From positions 310,001 through 374,000 of the forward strand of contig NZ_CP107954.1 of assembly GCF_036067295.1 (NCBI RefSeq): a DNA stretch of 64,000 nucleotides, given 5' to 3'. A program made the translations under genes and the position numbers. The notes under the pieces were generated by a model, which searched no databases, had not been told where the DNA came from, and was given only the letters and a program-made list of their open reading frames with translations. Shown here piece after piece: positions 18,145-27,101 of this stretch (position 1 is its first letter; each line of letters begins with the position of its first letter). Origin of the DNA: Kribbella sp. NBC_00382 (GTDB taxonomy: Bacteria; Actinomycetota; Actinomycetes; Propionibacteriales; Kribbellaceae).

Positions 18145-19452
18145 ATGAGCGACGAACCGGACAACCCGTTCAAGGGAACTCCGTTCGAGGCCATGTTCCA
18201 GCAGTTCTCCGGCGCGGCCGGCCCGGGTGGCGCTGACGGCATGGACCTCAACGCGATCTTCGCGCAGGTCCAGCAGCTGCTCAGCGGTTCGGGCGACGGC
18301 AAGCCGGTGAACTGGGACCTGGCCAAGGACATCGCCCGCAAGACCGTCTCGGCTGCCGGGGACCGCTCCGTCACCCCGACGGACAACGAGCGGGTCGCGG
18401 ACGCAGTACGGCTGGCAGAGCACTGGCTGGACCCTGCGACCACCCTGCCCGAGGCATCGGCCACGTCAGCGGCCTGGAGCCGGGCGGAGTGGGTCGAGAA
18501 CACCCTGCCGGTCTGGCAGACCGTCGTCGACCCGGTCGCGGAGCACGTCGCCGGGGCGATGGGCGGCGCCCTGCCCGCGGAGGCGCAGCAGATGGCCGGA
18601 CCGATGGGCGGCATGCTCCGCCAGCTCGGCGGCTCGATCTTCGGCGCCCAGGTCGGTCAGGCACTGGGTGAGCTCGCCGGTGAGGTGGTCAGCTCGTCCG
18701 ACATCGGCCTGCCGCTAGGCCCAGCCGGCCAGGCTGTACTGATCCCGGACAACGTGGCGAAGTTCGCCGAGGGCCTGGGGCTCACCGACGAGGACGTCCG
18801 CCTGTACCTCGCCCTGCGCGAGTGCGCGCACCAGCGGCTGTTCGCCGGGGTGCCGTGGCTGCGCCAGCACCTGTTCGCCGCGGTGGCCGACTACGCGTCG
18901 GGGATCGAGGTCGACAGCGGCAAGATCGAGCGGGCGATGTCCGAGATCGACCCGCAGAACCCGGAGGCGATCCAGGAGGCTCTCCAGGGCGGCCTGTTCG
19001 AGCCCGAGGACTCCGAGGCGCAGAAGGCGGCGCTGGTCCGGCTCGAGACGGCACTCGCGCTGGTCGAGGGCTGGGTCGACGACGTCGTCCGCGAGGCGAC
19101 CAAGGACCGGATGCCGTCGGCAGTACAGCTCGCAGAGACCGTACGCCGGCGTCGCGCGGCCGGTGGTCCGGCGGAGCAGACCTTCGCCACCCTGGTCGGG
19201 CTGCAGCTCCGGCCCCGGCGACTGCGCGATGCGGCGAACCTGTGGGCCGCAGTGCGGGATGCCCGTGGGACCGATGGACGCGACGAGCTGTGGTCGCACC
19301 CGGATCTGCTGCCGAGCGCGTCTGACCTGGACGACCCGATCGGGTTCGCTCAGCACGCGGGCGAGCTGGCCGACATCGACATCACCGACTTCCTGGGTGA
19401 GGACGACGGCGGGGCTCCCGAGGACAAGGGCTCTGGTTCAGACGACAAGTGA
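18145..19452 (+). CDS. Zinc-dependent metalloprotease-like protein (DUF2342 family)
   Basis: A 435-aa protein with an N-terminal MSDEPDNPFKGTPFE and a long helical body containing GGMLRQLGGSIFGAQVGQAL. The metal-site helix is ALRECAHQRLF at about residues 223-233. It has RExxH rather than the classical HExxH, a feature I believe is common in this actinobacterial family (Rv3195-type). The C-terminus ends in an acidic tail. Enzymatic activity has not been shown for the family as far as I know. AGGAAGG lies upstream of the ATG. The stop overlaps the Nudix gene by 4 bp. Confidence 0.85.
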   Translation: MSDEPDNPFKGTPFEAMFQQFSGAAGPGGADGMDLNAIFAQVQQLLSGSGDGKPVNWDLAKDIARKTVSAAGDRSVTPTDNERVADAVRLAEHWLDPATTLPEASATSAAWSRAEWVENTLPVWQTVVDPVAEHVAGAMGGALPAEAQQMAGPMGGMLRQLGGSIFGAQVGQALGELAGEVVSSSDIGLPLGPAGQAVLIPDNVAKFAEGLGLTDEDVRLYLALRECAHQRLFAGVPWLRQHLFAAVADYASGIEVDSGKIERAMSEIDPQNPEAIQEALQGGLFEPEDSEAQKAALVRLETALALVEGWVDDVVREATKDRMPSAVQLAETVRRRRAAGGPAEQTFATLVGLQLRPRRLRDAANLWAAVRDARGTDGRDELWSHPDLLPSASDLDDPIGFAQHAGELADIDITDFLGEDDGGAPEDKGSGSDDK

Positions 19453-19982
19453 GCTTGCACGCTGATGCGACCGCAGTACTGACTGGCTGGGATCCACCGG
19501 ATGCCGCGCAGGCGGAACTGCGGGAGCACTATCTGAAGTACCTGGCCGGGCACGAGGACGGGATGTGGCGGTCCTCGCGCCCGGAACATCTGACAGCCAG
19601 TGCCCTGGTGGTGGATCCGTCCGCGCCGAGGGTGCTGCTGACCCTGCATGGAGTCGTCAACCGATGGCTGCAGCTCGGTGGGCACTGCGAGCCGGGCGAC
19701 ACGACGTTGTCGACCGCCGCGCTACGGGAGGCGACCGAGGAGTCCGGGCTGACCGGGTTGCGGATCGATCCGCAGCCACTGCAGCTGTCGCGCCATGAGA
19801 TCACGGCCGGCGGCTGCCGAGGGACCTTTCACCTGGACGTCCAGTTCCGGGTGACGGCCGCGGCGGGAACGACGTACGTGGTGAGCGAGGAGTCGCACGA
19901 TCTGGCGTGGTTCGGTGTCGAGGACCTACCTGCGGATCTCGACCACGCTGTCTCCGACCTGGTGCGCCGGGCCTACGCCTGA
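19449..19982 (+). CDS. Nudix hydrolase
   Basis: A 177-aa protein with a Nudix box around residues 77-100: GGHCEPGD then, seven residues on, LREATEESGL. The usual first Glu after G-x5 is Asp here. The catalytic REATEE is intact, so hydrolysis of a nucleoside diphosphate derivative is plausible; the substrate is unknown. The GTG start overlaps the stop of the metalloprotease gene (GTGA). Confidence 0.87.
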   Translation: MSLHADATAVLTGWDPPDAAQAELREHYLKYLAGHEDGMWRSSRPEHLTASALVVDPSAPRVLLTLHGVVNRWLQLGGHCEPGDTTLSTAALREATEESGLTGLRIDPQPLQLSRHEITAGGCRGTFHLDVQFRVTAAAGTTYVVSEESHDLAWFGVEDLPADLDHAVSDLVRRAYA

Positions 19983-19989
19983 AGTCAGG

Positions 19990-20025
19990 GTGTGCGGGCC
20001 GGTCCCTGTAGGCCGGCCCGCACAC
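19990..20025 (+). terminator. Terminator after the Nudix gene
   Basis: A 13-bp perfect inverted repeat (19990-20002 with 20013-20025), 8 nt after the stop. Confidence 0.8.
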
Positions 20026-20194
20026 GTCTGTCTGGGTGTGGGCCGTCGTCGCTCCCCCCTTCCCCGACTGCCGGTAGCACCGCCCCTGAACGGCACCGAC
20101 AGCCGGTTACGACGACGGCCCCCTTGGTCCCCGTGGAAATTCCCCCATGTCCCCGCTGCCTGGGAAAACGAGCCACTTGCAAGAAGGTGACGGC

Positions 20195-20806
20195 TCAAGC
20201 ACCACGAAGTAGGGATCTGGTCGCATCCCAGCCTTCGAGGCCCGGATCCAGTCGCGCCAAGTCAGCATTCGATCGCAGCCGGTGCCAACCAGGGCCGATT
20301 CCGATCGCGTGACGGCGGGGCTTGAGACTCTCGAGTTCCGCCAGCGGAGTGTCGAAGGCCGGAGCGGCATCCGCGATCCAGGACGCCACGGGGAGCTTGA
20401 TGCCGATGGCGGCGAGGGAGCCGTCCTCGGCAGGCGTGACGGCCAGGTCGGCCGAACCGAGTGCGCGGAACAGCTTGCCGATCAGGAGCCCAGGCAGATC
20501 CGGTACGTCGAAACTGACGGCTACAACCGCCGCAGCGGTGCCGGCCTGATCGACTGCGTCCAGCACCGGCCGCGCGGGGTCAACCGAGTACACGGGAGTA
20601 CCAGGCCAGGTAAGAGCAGCAACCGCAGCCAGTGCAGCGTCATCTCCGCCCACGACGGCTACTGCGACGTCCACGCGATCAAGAGAAGCCAGTACTTCGT
20701 ATGTGTCCTCCGCCAGCGCCAACCGCCAAGCGTCGGCCGTACGCCCCGGCGGAGCCCAGGTACCGGCTGCCGGAACGACTAGTACGACTACTCGGCGGTC
20801 AGTCAC
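20195..20806 (-). CDS. Hypothetical protein, possible nucleotidyltransferase-like fold
   Basis: A 203-aa soluble protein starting at GTG. The alternation of strand and helix with short acidic turns (VVVLVVPAAGTW, VDVAVAVVGGDDAAL, TPAEDGSLAAIGI) faintly resembles MobA/CofC-like nucleotidyltransferases, but the signature motifs are not clear. No function assigned. Confidence 0.65.
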   Translation of the reverse strand: MTDRRVVVLVVPAAGTWAPPGRTADAWRLALAEDTYEVLASLDRVDVAVAVVGGDDAALAAVAALTWPGTPVYSVDPARPVLDAVDQAGTAAAVVAVSFDVPDLPGLLIGKLFRALGSADLAVTPAEDGSLAAIGIKLPVASWIADAAPAFDTPLAELESLKPRRHAIGIGPGWHRLRSNADLARLDPGLEGWDATRSLLRGA

Positions 20807-20830
20807 CGGCTGAGAGTAGCTCTCCGGGAC

Positions 20831-21469
20831 CTACAACGACTCGAGCAGGCCGAGCTTCAGGGCATGCATGATCGCCTGGGCACGGTTGGAGGCTCCGAGC
20901 TTCTCGTAGAGCCGGGCCACGTAGGTCTTGGCCGTCGAGAGGCTGACGCAGAGCGAGGTGGCTATCGCGCGTACCGAGAGCCCCTGGCCGAGCAACGAGA
21001 GCACCTCGGCCTCGCGGGGGCTCAGTAGCGGCTGTGCTTGGGGTTGGTCGCGCCTGGCCATCGCGGGAGCCAGGCCGGTCGCGGTGAAGCTGGTGGCGGC
21101 TACTGCTGCATGCCGGATCGCCGCGAGCACCTCCTCGATCGGTGCCGTGTTGGTGACGAAGGCCGAGACCCCTGATTCGAGCGCTTGGAAGAGAACGTCG
21201 TCCCTGCCGTCCGAGGCCAACAGCACGATGCCCAGATCGGGGTACTTGTACCGGAACTCGCGAGCCATCTCCAGGCCGTCCAGGTCCGGCAGGACGGCGT
21301 CCAGGACCAGGACGTCCGGCTTGCTGGTCGCCACGATCGCCAGCGCGTCCGCGCCCAGCCCTGTCTCGCCGACGATCTCCAGGTCCGCTTCCTGCACGAC
21401 AAGTTCGACCAGGCCGAACCTGACCAGTGTGTGGCCGTCCACGACGACGACCTTGACCTGATCACTCAT
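20831..21469 (-). CDS. LuxR-family response regulator, atypical receiver
   Basis: A 212-aa protein: receiver domain (1-120) plus a LuxR-type helix-turn-helix (LSPREAEVLSLLGQGLSVRA and following). The phosphoacceptor is Asp57. The second acidic residue of the usual DD pair is Gly12, and the conserved Lys of the receiver is replaced (Asn107), so phosphorylation chemistry may be altered or absent. The DNA-binding part is intact. The ATG at 21469 has GGAGAAG upstream. It lies 54 bp downstream of the pilus operon on the same strand and may regulate it or be co-transcribed. A collapsed relative lies at 29149-29298. Confidence 0.88.
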   Translation of the reverse strand: MSDQVKVVVVDGHTLVRFGLVELVVQEADLEIVGETGLGADALAIVATSKPDVLVLDAVLPDLDGLEMAREFRYKYPDLGIVLLASDGRDDVLFQALESGVSAFVTNTAPIEEVLAAIRHAAVAATSFTATGLAPAMARRDQPQAQPLLSPREAEVLSLLGQGLSVRAIATSLCVSLSTAKTYVARLYEKLGASNRAQAIMHALKLGLLESL

Positions 21470-21522
21470 TGCTTCTTCTCCCCCGACCACCGAGTGCACC
21501 CACGAGCGTGTCAGAACCCCCA

Positions 21523-23511
21523 TCAGCCAGGCCGCCACCAGCCGAGCACGGTCACCTTCCGCCGCCCGGCATCGGGCGACGACGGATCGGCGTCGACGAG
21601 GCCGATCTTGGCTTGCAGTGCCGGTCGTCCGCCAGGCCCGCAGAGCAGCGCGCCCGGGCAGAGATAGACGGACAGGTGCAGCCCGAAGGTGAACCCGGGT
21701 GAAACGTCCGGCAAATCGATCGCCACACCACTGAGACTTCCCGTTATCGAAACCCGCAAAGCACGAATCACCACACCAGCTTCGACCAAAGGGCGATTTC
21801 CGCCGGCCGAGGTGAGATCCAGCGCGGCTTCCGGGGCGTAAACGGTGCCGTTGACGGCAACGTTGCCGGAGATCAGGGCACAGCCGTTCGTCGGATACGG
21901 GCCGTCCGTCACGCAGCCGTTTCCCTTACGGAATGAGGGTTCCCGGTAGTTGAGCTCGATCTGAATGGCATCGATGTCTTCGGTGTCGTCCTTGGTGGTG
22001 AGGCCGGCGGTGAGCGCGATCGAGGCGCTGGTGAACGTTCCGCCGTACACCGCGCGGGCCAGATCGCCGGTGCGGGAGGCGTCGAGTGGAATCGTTGTCA
22101 CCCCGTACGCCGGTCCGCCCGGCCGACCGGTGACCGAGGCGGTGATCGGCGTGCCGGGGCCGATGTCGACCGAGAGGTCGAGCTTGTCGGTCGTGAGCGG
22201 GTCGCTGTGCCGGTGGGTGATCTTCAGGTCGGCGGATTCGAGCACGGAGCCGACTGGGATCGCACCGGCCTGGTTGTAGCCGCTCAAAGTGACACCGGCG
22301 CTCTCGTTCGCCACCGTGCTCTTCCAGCTGGCCGCGACACCATCCACTGCCCCCAGACGCGCTGGTGTCGCCGACAACCCAAACTTGCTGAGCAAGCTGA
22401 CCGCCGTCGGCTTGAGCACATCGCTGCTGACAGTCTCCGCCCCACTGGTGAGCCCGTAGACGGCAACCGGCGGCTTGCTAGCTGAGTAGGTGCCGCAAAG
22501 CTCGGCCTTGCCACCGTCAACCGCCAGTCGACTATCCCCACCGAAGATGAACTGCACGCCCCCTCCAGCGGCCGCGCCGCCCGTCGGGGAGGCGCAGGCG
22601 CCGGGGATGGGAGCGGGGACCGGTGGGGCGGGGATGGCCGCCCCGGCTGGGTTTGTGGGGGTGCCTGCTACGAGGGTGCCCGCTGCCATCGTCCACGTGT
22701 CGGTGCCGGACAGGAGTGGGTTGGCGGTGTTGTGGAAGTCGAAGTAGTAGGCGCCTGGCTTGAACCACCAGGTGCTGTGGTGGCACGGGCTGGTGGTGGC
22801 CATCATCTTGCTCAGGGCGTCTGCGTCGTCGTAGTAGCCGGGGGTGAAGGTGACTAGGGAGTTGGGGGTGGTGCAAGGCGGTAGAGAGCGGTGGGCGGGG
22901 ACGGTGGTGACCGCGGGGTCGTAGGCGGGTGCTGACTGGGTGGTGCCGCCTAGGCCGCAGAGGGGGGCCAGGACGCCGGCGGAGCACAGGCCTCGGGCTG
23001 AGAGGGTGCCGCTGGCTGACAGCGTGCCTGCGGTGACGTCGATGCTGGAGTTCGAGAAGACCTTGCCATGGATGCGGAAGGTCGAGCCGGCCGGCTGAGC
23101 CACGGAGATCGCTGCCTCCCCAGGGATGGTGCTGAGGGCGAGGATGGCGTTGTCCGGGCGGTTGCAGGCGGATGCCGTCTGGCACTGGACCACTGCTTGC
23201 TTGGGATCCGGCTGGCACGTCACAGCGACCGGGTTGAGGCCGTCGAAGGCCAGTAGCGACAGGGTGTCCGAGAGGCCGAAGCAGTGCTGGCCGGGCTCGC
23301 CGTTGTAGGTGCTGTTGCGGAGGTTGTTGATCGCCGCCTGCATGGCTCCGTCCGCCACGTACGACGAGGCTGCATCCTTCCGCAGGCTGTCGGTCACCTT
23401 CTGCGCCGCATCCGACCTCGTCAGGAGTGCGGACAACGCCAGTGCCACCACAGTGATCACGACGAGCACCATCAACAGCGACGACCCACGCTCGTCCCGA
23501 GCCCGGCTCAT
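21523..23511 (-). CDS. Large prepilin-like (PilX-type) surface protein
   Basis: A 662-aa protein. A short basic N-terminus (RARDERG) is followed by a hydrophobic helix SSLLMVLVVITVVALALSAL, as in PilX-like minor pilins, then a long exported Gly/Ser/Thr-rich domain with many Cys. The Gly before SSLL is a plausible prepilin peptidase site. It is far larger than normal minor pilins. The C-terminal region may act as a tip adhesin, which is inference. GGAGG precedes the ATG. The start overlaps the stop of the preceding gene (ATGA). Confidence 0.8.
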   Translation of the reverse strand: MSRARDERGSSLLMVLVVITVVALALSALLTRSDAAQKVTDSLRKDAASSYVADGAMQAAINNLRNSTYNGEPGQHCFGLSDTLSLLAFDGLNPVAVTCQPDPKQAVVQCQTASACNRPDNAILALSTIPGEAAISVAQPAGSTFRIHGKVFSNSSIDVTAGTLSASGTLSARGLCSAGVLAPLCGLGGTTQSAPAYDPAVTTVPAHRSLPPCTTPNSLVTFTPGYYDDADALSKMMATTSPCHHSTWWFKPGAYYFDFHNTANPLLSGTDTWTMAAGTLVAGTPTNPAGAAIPAPPVPAPIPGACASPTGGAAAGGGVQFIFGGDSRLAVDGGKAELCGTYSASKPPVAVYGLTSGAETVSSDVLKPTAVSLLSKFGLSATPARLGAVDGVAASWKSTVANESAGVTLSGYNQAGAIPVGSVLESADLKITHRHSDPLTTDKLDLSVDIGPGTPITASVTGRPGGPAYGVTTIPLDASRTGDLARAVYGGTFTSASIALTAGLTTKDDTEDIDAIQIELNYREPSFRKGNGCVTDGPYPTNGCALISGNVAVNGTVYAPEAALDLTSAGGNRPLVEAGVVIRALRVSITGSLSGVAIDLPDVSPGFTFGLHLSVYLCPGALLCGPGGRPALQAKIGLVDADPSSPDAGRRKVTVLGWWRPG

Positions 23512-24140
23512 GACTGCCTCCGCAGGCCGCTCAACACGACCTGCTGTTCGCCACTGGACGGCTTGGTCGCTACGTACCGCAGCGTCACGGACAGCGGCGC
23601 GACTTCCGCAGTACACGGTGTTGAGCAGGTCACGGACACGCTGCCGGGTTTGACGCTCCCGGACAGCCGGACATCCGACGACGGGGTGCTAGAGCCGACA
23701 CACCTCGCTCGGTGCAGCTCGAGCACCCCGTCGACGGGCTTGAGGTAGTACGCGACCACAGCGGTACGGCGTACTGGCGGGACGACTGACAGGTCCCAGT
23801 TGTCCGAGAGCAGGCGCAGGACCGAGACGGGGACCGGACCGCAGGTCGTGCCGCCGGCGTCGTCGGCCGCATCGAGCTGGATCGACGGCTTGAACGGCAG
23901 CGAACCCCCGCCGACCGCCGCACCGTAGTCCCGCAGGCCGTACGCCGCGACGTCCCGGGAGAAGTAGACCGCGCCGAGCTGCTCGTCCTGCGACACGTCG
24001 AGCCGATCGGACGTCGCGCTCATCTCCTTGAGCGCGCTGATGACCAGGTCGGACAGCGCGAGCCCGACCACGCCCATCAGCGCGATCGTGATCAGCAGCT
24101 CGACCAGGGTGAAGCCTCGCTCGTCACGCTTCAGGTGCAC
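23508..24140 (-). CDS. Type IV pilus minor prepilin (PilW-like)
   Basis: A 210-aa protein with the class III signal RDERGFTLVELLITIALMG (Gly-Phe cleavage site, Glu at +5 of the mature protein). The globular part contains several Cys. It overlaps the neighbouring prepilin genes on both sides, consistent with a co-translated set of minor pilins. Confidence 0.87.
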   Translation of the reverse strand: MHLKRDERGFTLVELLITIALMGVVGLALSDLVISALKEMSATSDRLDVSQDEQLGAVYFSRDVAAYGLRDYGAAVGGGSLPFKPSIQLDAADDAGGTTCGPVPVSVLRLLSDNWDLSVVPPVRRTAVVAYYLKPVDGVLELHRARCVGSSTPSSDVRLSGSVKPGSVSVTCSTPCTAEVAPLSVTLRYVATKPSSGEQQVVLSGLRRQS

Positions 24141-24574
24141 GGCGGATCATCCACCCCACAAGGCTTCCGGAGTACGACGTCCAGGTACTCCGACGCCCGT
24201 CCGTCCGTGCTGTCCACCTTGACTCGTAGCTTCTGGACGCCGCGATCGGGGAGGCAGAGGGGTAGCCACAAGGCGCCGGTCCAGTACAGGACGGATCCGG
24301 GGACGACCCGCGCGGTGAAGCCAGTCGGCGGCGCGAAGCCCGGTACCACGTACGACCCCGCGTTGGCGCAGGCAACATAGTGGCCATCAGCAACAAACTG
24401 CTGGAGCGCCTCGGCGTAGTTGCGCACCGTCGAAGCCGCGGTCGCCTCCTTGCGCTGGACGTCGGAGAGCAACACCGTCGTGGTCAGCCCGGACATCACC
24501 GCCACGATCGCCACCCCCATCAAGGCGATCGCCACCACCAACTCGAGCAGGCTCTCGCCCCGCTGCGAACGCAT
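24131..24574 (-). CDS. Type IV pilus minor prepilin (PilV/GspI-like)
   Basis: A 147-aa protein with a prepilin-type N-terminus SQRGESLLELVVAIALMG. Cleavage would be after Gly, and Glu follows Gly instead of Phe, a known variant. The start ATG at 24574 overlaps the TGA of pilC (TGATG) and the 3' end overlaps the next prepilin by 10 bp. Confidence 0.85.
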   Translation of the reverse strand: MRSQRGESLLELVVAIALMGVAIVAVMSGLTTTVLLSDVQRKEATAASTVRNYAEALQQFVADGHYVACANAGSYVVPGFAPPTGFTARVVPGSVLYWTGALWLPLCLPDRGVQKLRVKVDSTDGRASEYLDVVLRKPCGVDDPPCT

Positions 24575-25779
24575 CAGCCCTGCACCTGCCGGAAGACGCC
24601 GTACATCGCCGAGACCAGGGCGATCGCGACGAACCCGACGACCAGGCCCATCACGATGATCACCAACGGCTCGAACAACCCGATCAGCTTCTTCAGCTTG
24701 TAGTCGAGCTCGCCCTCGTAGTACTGCGCAGTCACCTCCAACTGCCGATCCAGCGTCCCCGTCTCCTCCCCCACTCGCAGCATCTGAGCAGCGGTACCAG
24801 GGAACAACCCCGTCGACGCCAACGGCCGAGCCAGCCCTTCGCCGGCGAGCATCGATGCCATCACCCCGGCCAGCGCCCGCCGGAACACCCGGTTGGGCAG
24901 GGACCCGGTGGCGATCCGCAAAGCCTGCGGCAGCTGAACCCCAGCGGCCACCATCGACGAGAGAATGCGGCAGAACCGTTCCACCAAAGCGAAGCGAACC
25001 GTCGCCCCTACCACCGGCAACGCGAGGAACAGCCGATCGCGCAGATACCGGCCAGGCGGTGTGCTCAGCACGTAGACAAGAGTCAGGATGATCAACCCGG
25101 CGCCGATCATCAGCACCCACCAGAACTGGGTGAGAAAGTCCGTGATCCCCAGCAGGATCCGCGTCGGCAGCGGCAGCTCAGCACCCAGGCTGTTGAAGAA
25201 CTCCTTGAACCGCGGCAGCACGAAGCCGGCCAGCACCACCATCGTCACCAGCGACATCCCGGCGACGACGGACGGATAGATCATCGCTTGCTTGATCCGC
25301 CGGCGCGCCTCCAGATCACGCTCGAGATACCGGGCGAGCTGCGCCAGTACGGTGTCGAGCCGGCCGCTCAGCTCGGCCGAGCGCAGAATCCCGCGGTAGT
25401 ACTCCGGGAAGATCCGCGGATGCCGGTCGAAGCAGTCCGACAGCTTCTCGCCGTCGCGCAGCCCGTCCTCGACCTCGTACATCATCCGCCGGACGGTCAG
25501 GTTGCCCGACTCGCGCCCGAGCGTGTGCACCGACTCCGTCAACGGCATCCCGGCCGACACGAACGCGCCGAGCTGCCGGGTCAGGTGCATCACCTCCTCG
25601 CGTTTGACCCGCTTGGCGGTGAGCTCGATCTTCAGCAGCCCGGGCTTCTCGGTCAGCCGGATGTTGCGCAGTTCACGCTCGTAGAGGGCCAGCTCGGCGT
25701 CCTCCCGGGTGTCGGCGCGGGTCGTACCGCGCTTGGTCTTGCCGCTGGGTTCCATCGCGACGTAGGAGTACCGCGTCAT
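24574..25779 (-). CDS. pilC: Type IV pilus inner-membrane platform protein PilC
   Basis: A 401-aa GspF/PilC-family protein with the usual duplicated domain. The first half contains RQLGAFVSAGMPLTESVHTL and the second ERFCRILSSMVAAGVQLPQA, each followed by membrane segments. GEETGTLDRQLEVTAQYYE is typical. It anchors the assembly and retraction ATPases to the plasma membrane. The ATG at 25779 overlaps the stop of pilB by 4 bp and has a G-rich ribosome site. Confidence 0.92.
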   Translation of the reverse strand: MTRYSYVAMEPSGKTKRGTTRADTREDAELALYERELRNIRLTEKPGLLKIELTAKRVKREEVMHLTRQLGAFVSAGMPLTESVHTLGRESGNLTVRRMMYEVEDGLRDGEKLSDCFDRHPRIFPEYYRGILRSAELSGRLDTVLAQLARYLERDLEARRRIKQAMIYPSVVAGMSLVTMVVLAGFVLPRFKEFFNSLGAELPLPTRILLGITDFLTQFWWVLMIGAGLIILTLVYVLSTPPGRYLRDRLFLALPVVGATVRFALVERFCRILSSMVAAGVQLPQALRIATGSLPNRVFRRALAGVMASMLAGEGLARPLASTGLFPGTAAQMLRVGEETGTLDRQLEVTAQYYEGELDYKLKKLIGLFEPLVIIVMGLVVGFVAIALVSAMYGVFRQVQG

Positions 25780-27101
25780 TGCATCCCCACCGTGTAGATC
25801 GAGCGGACCACTTCGGCGACGGTCGTGACGCCGGCCTGGACCAGTCGCGCGCCCTCCTCCTGAAGTGTCCGCATCCCTTCGTAGCAAGCGGTTTTGCGGA
25901 TCTCGGCGAGTGGCGCGCGCTCGACGACGAGCTCGCGGATCGTGTCGCTGACCGGCATCAGCTCGTACACCCCGGTACGTTCCAAGTAGCCGGTACCGGC
26001 GCACTGCTCGCACCCGGCGCCACGGACGAGCCCGCCGACCGGCACCCCGATCCCGGTACTCCGGAGAAACGCGACCTCGGGCGCGGGCGGTTCGTAGTAC
26101 TCGCGGCAGTTGAGGCAGATCCGCCGAATCAGCCGCTGCGAAATCACCGCGCTCACCGACGACGCGACCAGGAACGTCTCGATCCCCATGTCCAGCAGGC
26201 GATGCAGCGCCGTCGCGGTATCGGTCGCGTGCACCGACGACAGCACGAAGTGCCCGGTCAGCGCGGACTGCACCGCGATCCGGGCCGTCTCGGCATCGCG
26301 CATCTCGCCGACCAGGATCACGTCGGGGTCCTGCCGCAGGATCGACTTCAGCCCGGCCGCGAAGGTGATCCCGGCGGCCTCGTTGATCTGGATCTGGTTG
26401 ATCGAGGCGTAGGAGTATTCGACCGGATCCTCGATCGTCATGATGTTGCGCTCGGGGGTGTCGATCTCGCTCAGCGAGCCGTACAGCGTCGTCGTTTTGC
26501 CGCTCCCGGTCGGCCCGGCACAGATGACCATCCCGTACGGCGTACGCAGCAGCGTCGAGTACCGCTCGGCCAGATCCGGCGGCATCCCCAGCTGCTCCAG
26601 CCGGAACAGCGGCCGGCTCTTGTCGAGCAGACGCAGTACCGCCTTCTCACCACCGACCACGGCCGTGGTGGAGACGCGGATGTCGACGTCGCGCTCCTCG
26701 ATCCGCATCCGGATCTGGCCGTCCTGGGAGCGGCGGCGCTCGATGATGTTGAGATCGGCAAGCACCTTGATCCGGCTGATGACGGCGGGCCCGATCGCGC
26801 CCGGCAGCTCGATCTTGTCCCGCAGCGCGCCGTCCACCCGGTACCTCACCCGCACCCGGTCGTCGTGCGGCTCGATGTGGATGTCGGAGGCGCGATCGCG
26901 CAGGCCCTGCGTGATGATCAGCTGGACCACTTGGACGACCGGCGCGTCCTCGTTCTCGACGGTGACGTCGTCCGGCGTCAGATGCCTTGCCTGGAACGCT
27001 TTCACCCGCTCGGCGATACCGGCGAGCGCACTGTCCTTCGGGTACTGGTTGTCTGCGGCCTGCTGCGCCAGTGGCGCGGTTCCCCGTCCGCGATGCTTCA
27101 T
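25776..27101 (-). CDS. pilB: Type IV pilus assembly ATPase PilB (short form)
   Basis: A 441-aa GspE/PilB ATPase: Walker A GPTGSGKT at 196-203, Asp box TIEDPVEY, Walker B ILVGEMRDAETA, and the His box. A zinc-binding tetracysteine (CLNC ... CEQC) sits near the C-terminus as in extension ATPases. Typical PilB proteins are about 550-570 aa; this one lacks most of the N-terminal MshEN-type domain. The ATG overlaps the stop of pilT, so the short start seems genuine. Confidence 0.9.
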   Translation of the reverse strand: MKHRGRGTAPLAQQAADNQYPKDSALAGIAERVKAFQARHLTPDDVTVENEDAPVVQVVQLIITQGLRDRASDIHIEPHDDRVRVRYRVDGALRDKIELPGAIGPAVISRIKVLADLNIIERRRSQDGQIRMRIEERDVDIRVSTTAVVGGEKAVLRLLDKSRPLFRLEQLGMPPDLAERYSTLLRTPYGMVICAGPTGSGKTTTLYGSLSEIDTPERNIMTIEDPVEYSYASINQIQINEAAGITFAAGLKSILRQDPDVILVGEMRDAETARIAVQSALTGHFVLSSVHATDTATALHRLLDMGIETFLVASSVSAVISQRLIRRICLNCREYYEPPAPEVAFLRSTGIGVPVGGLVRGAGCEQCAGTGYLERTGVYELMPVSDTIRELVVERAPLAEIRKTACYEGMRTLQEEGARLVQAGVTTVAEVVRSIYTVGMQ

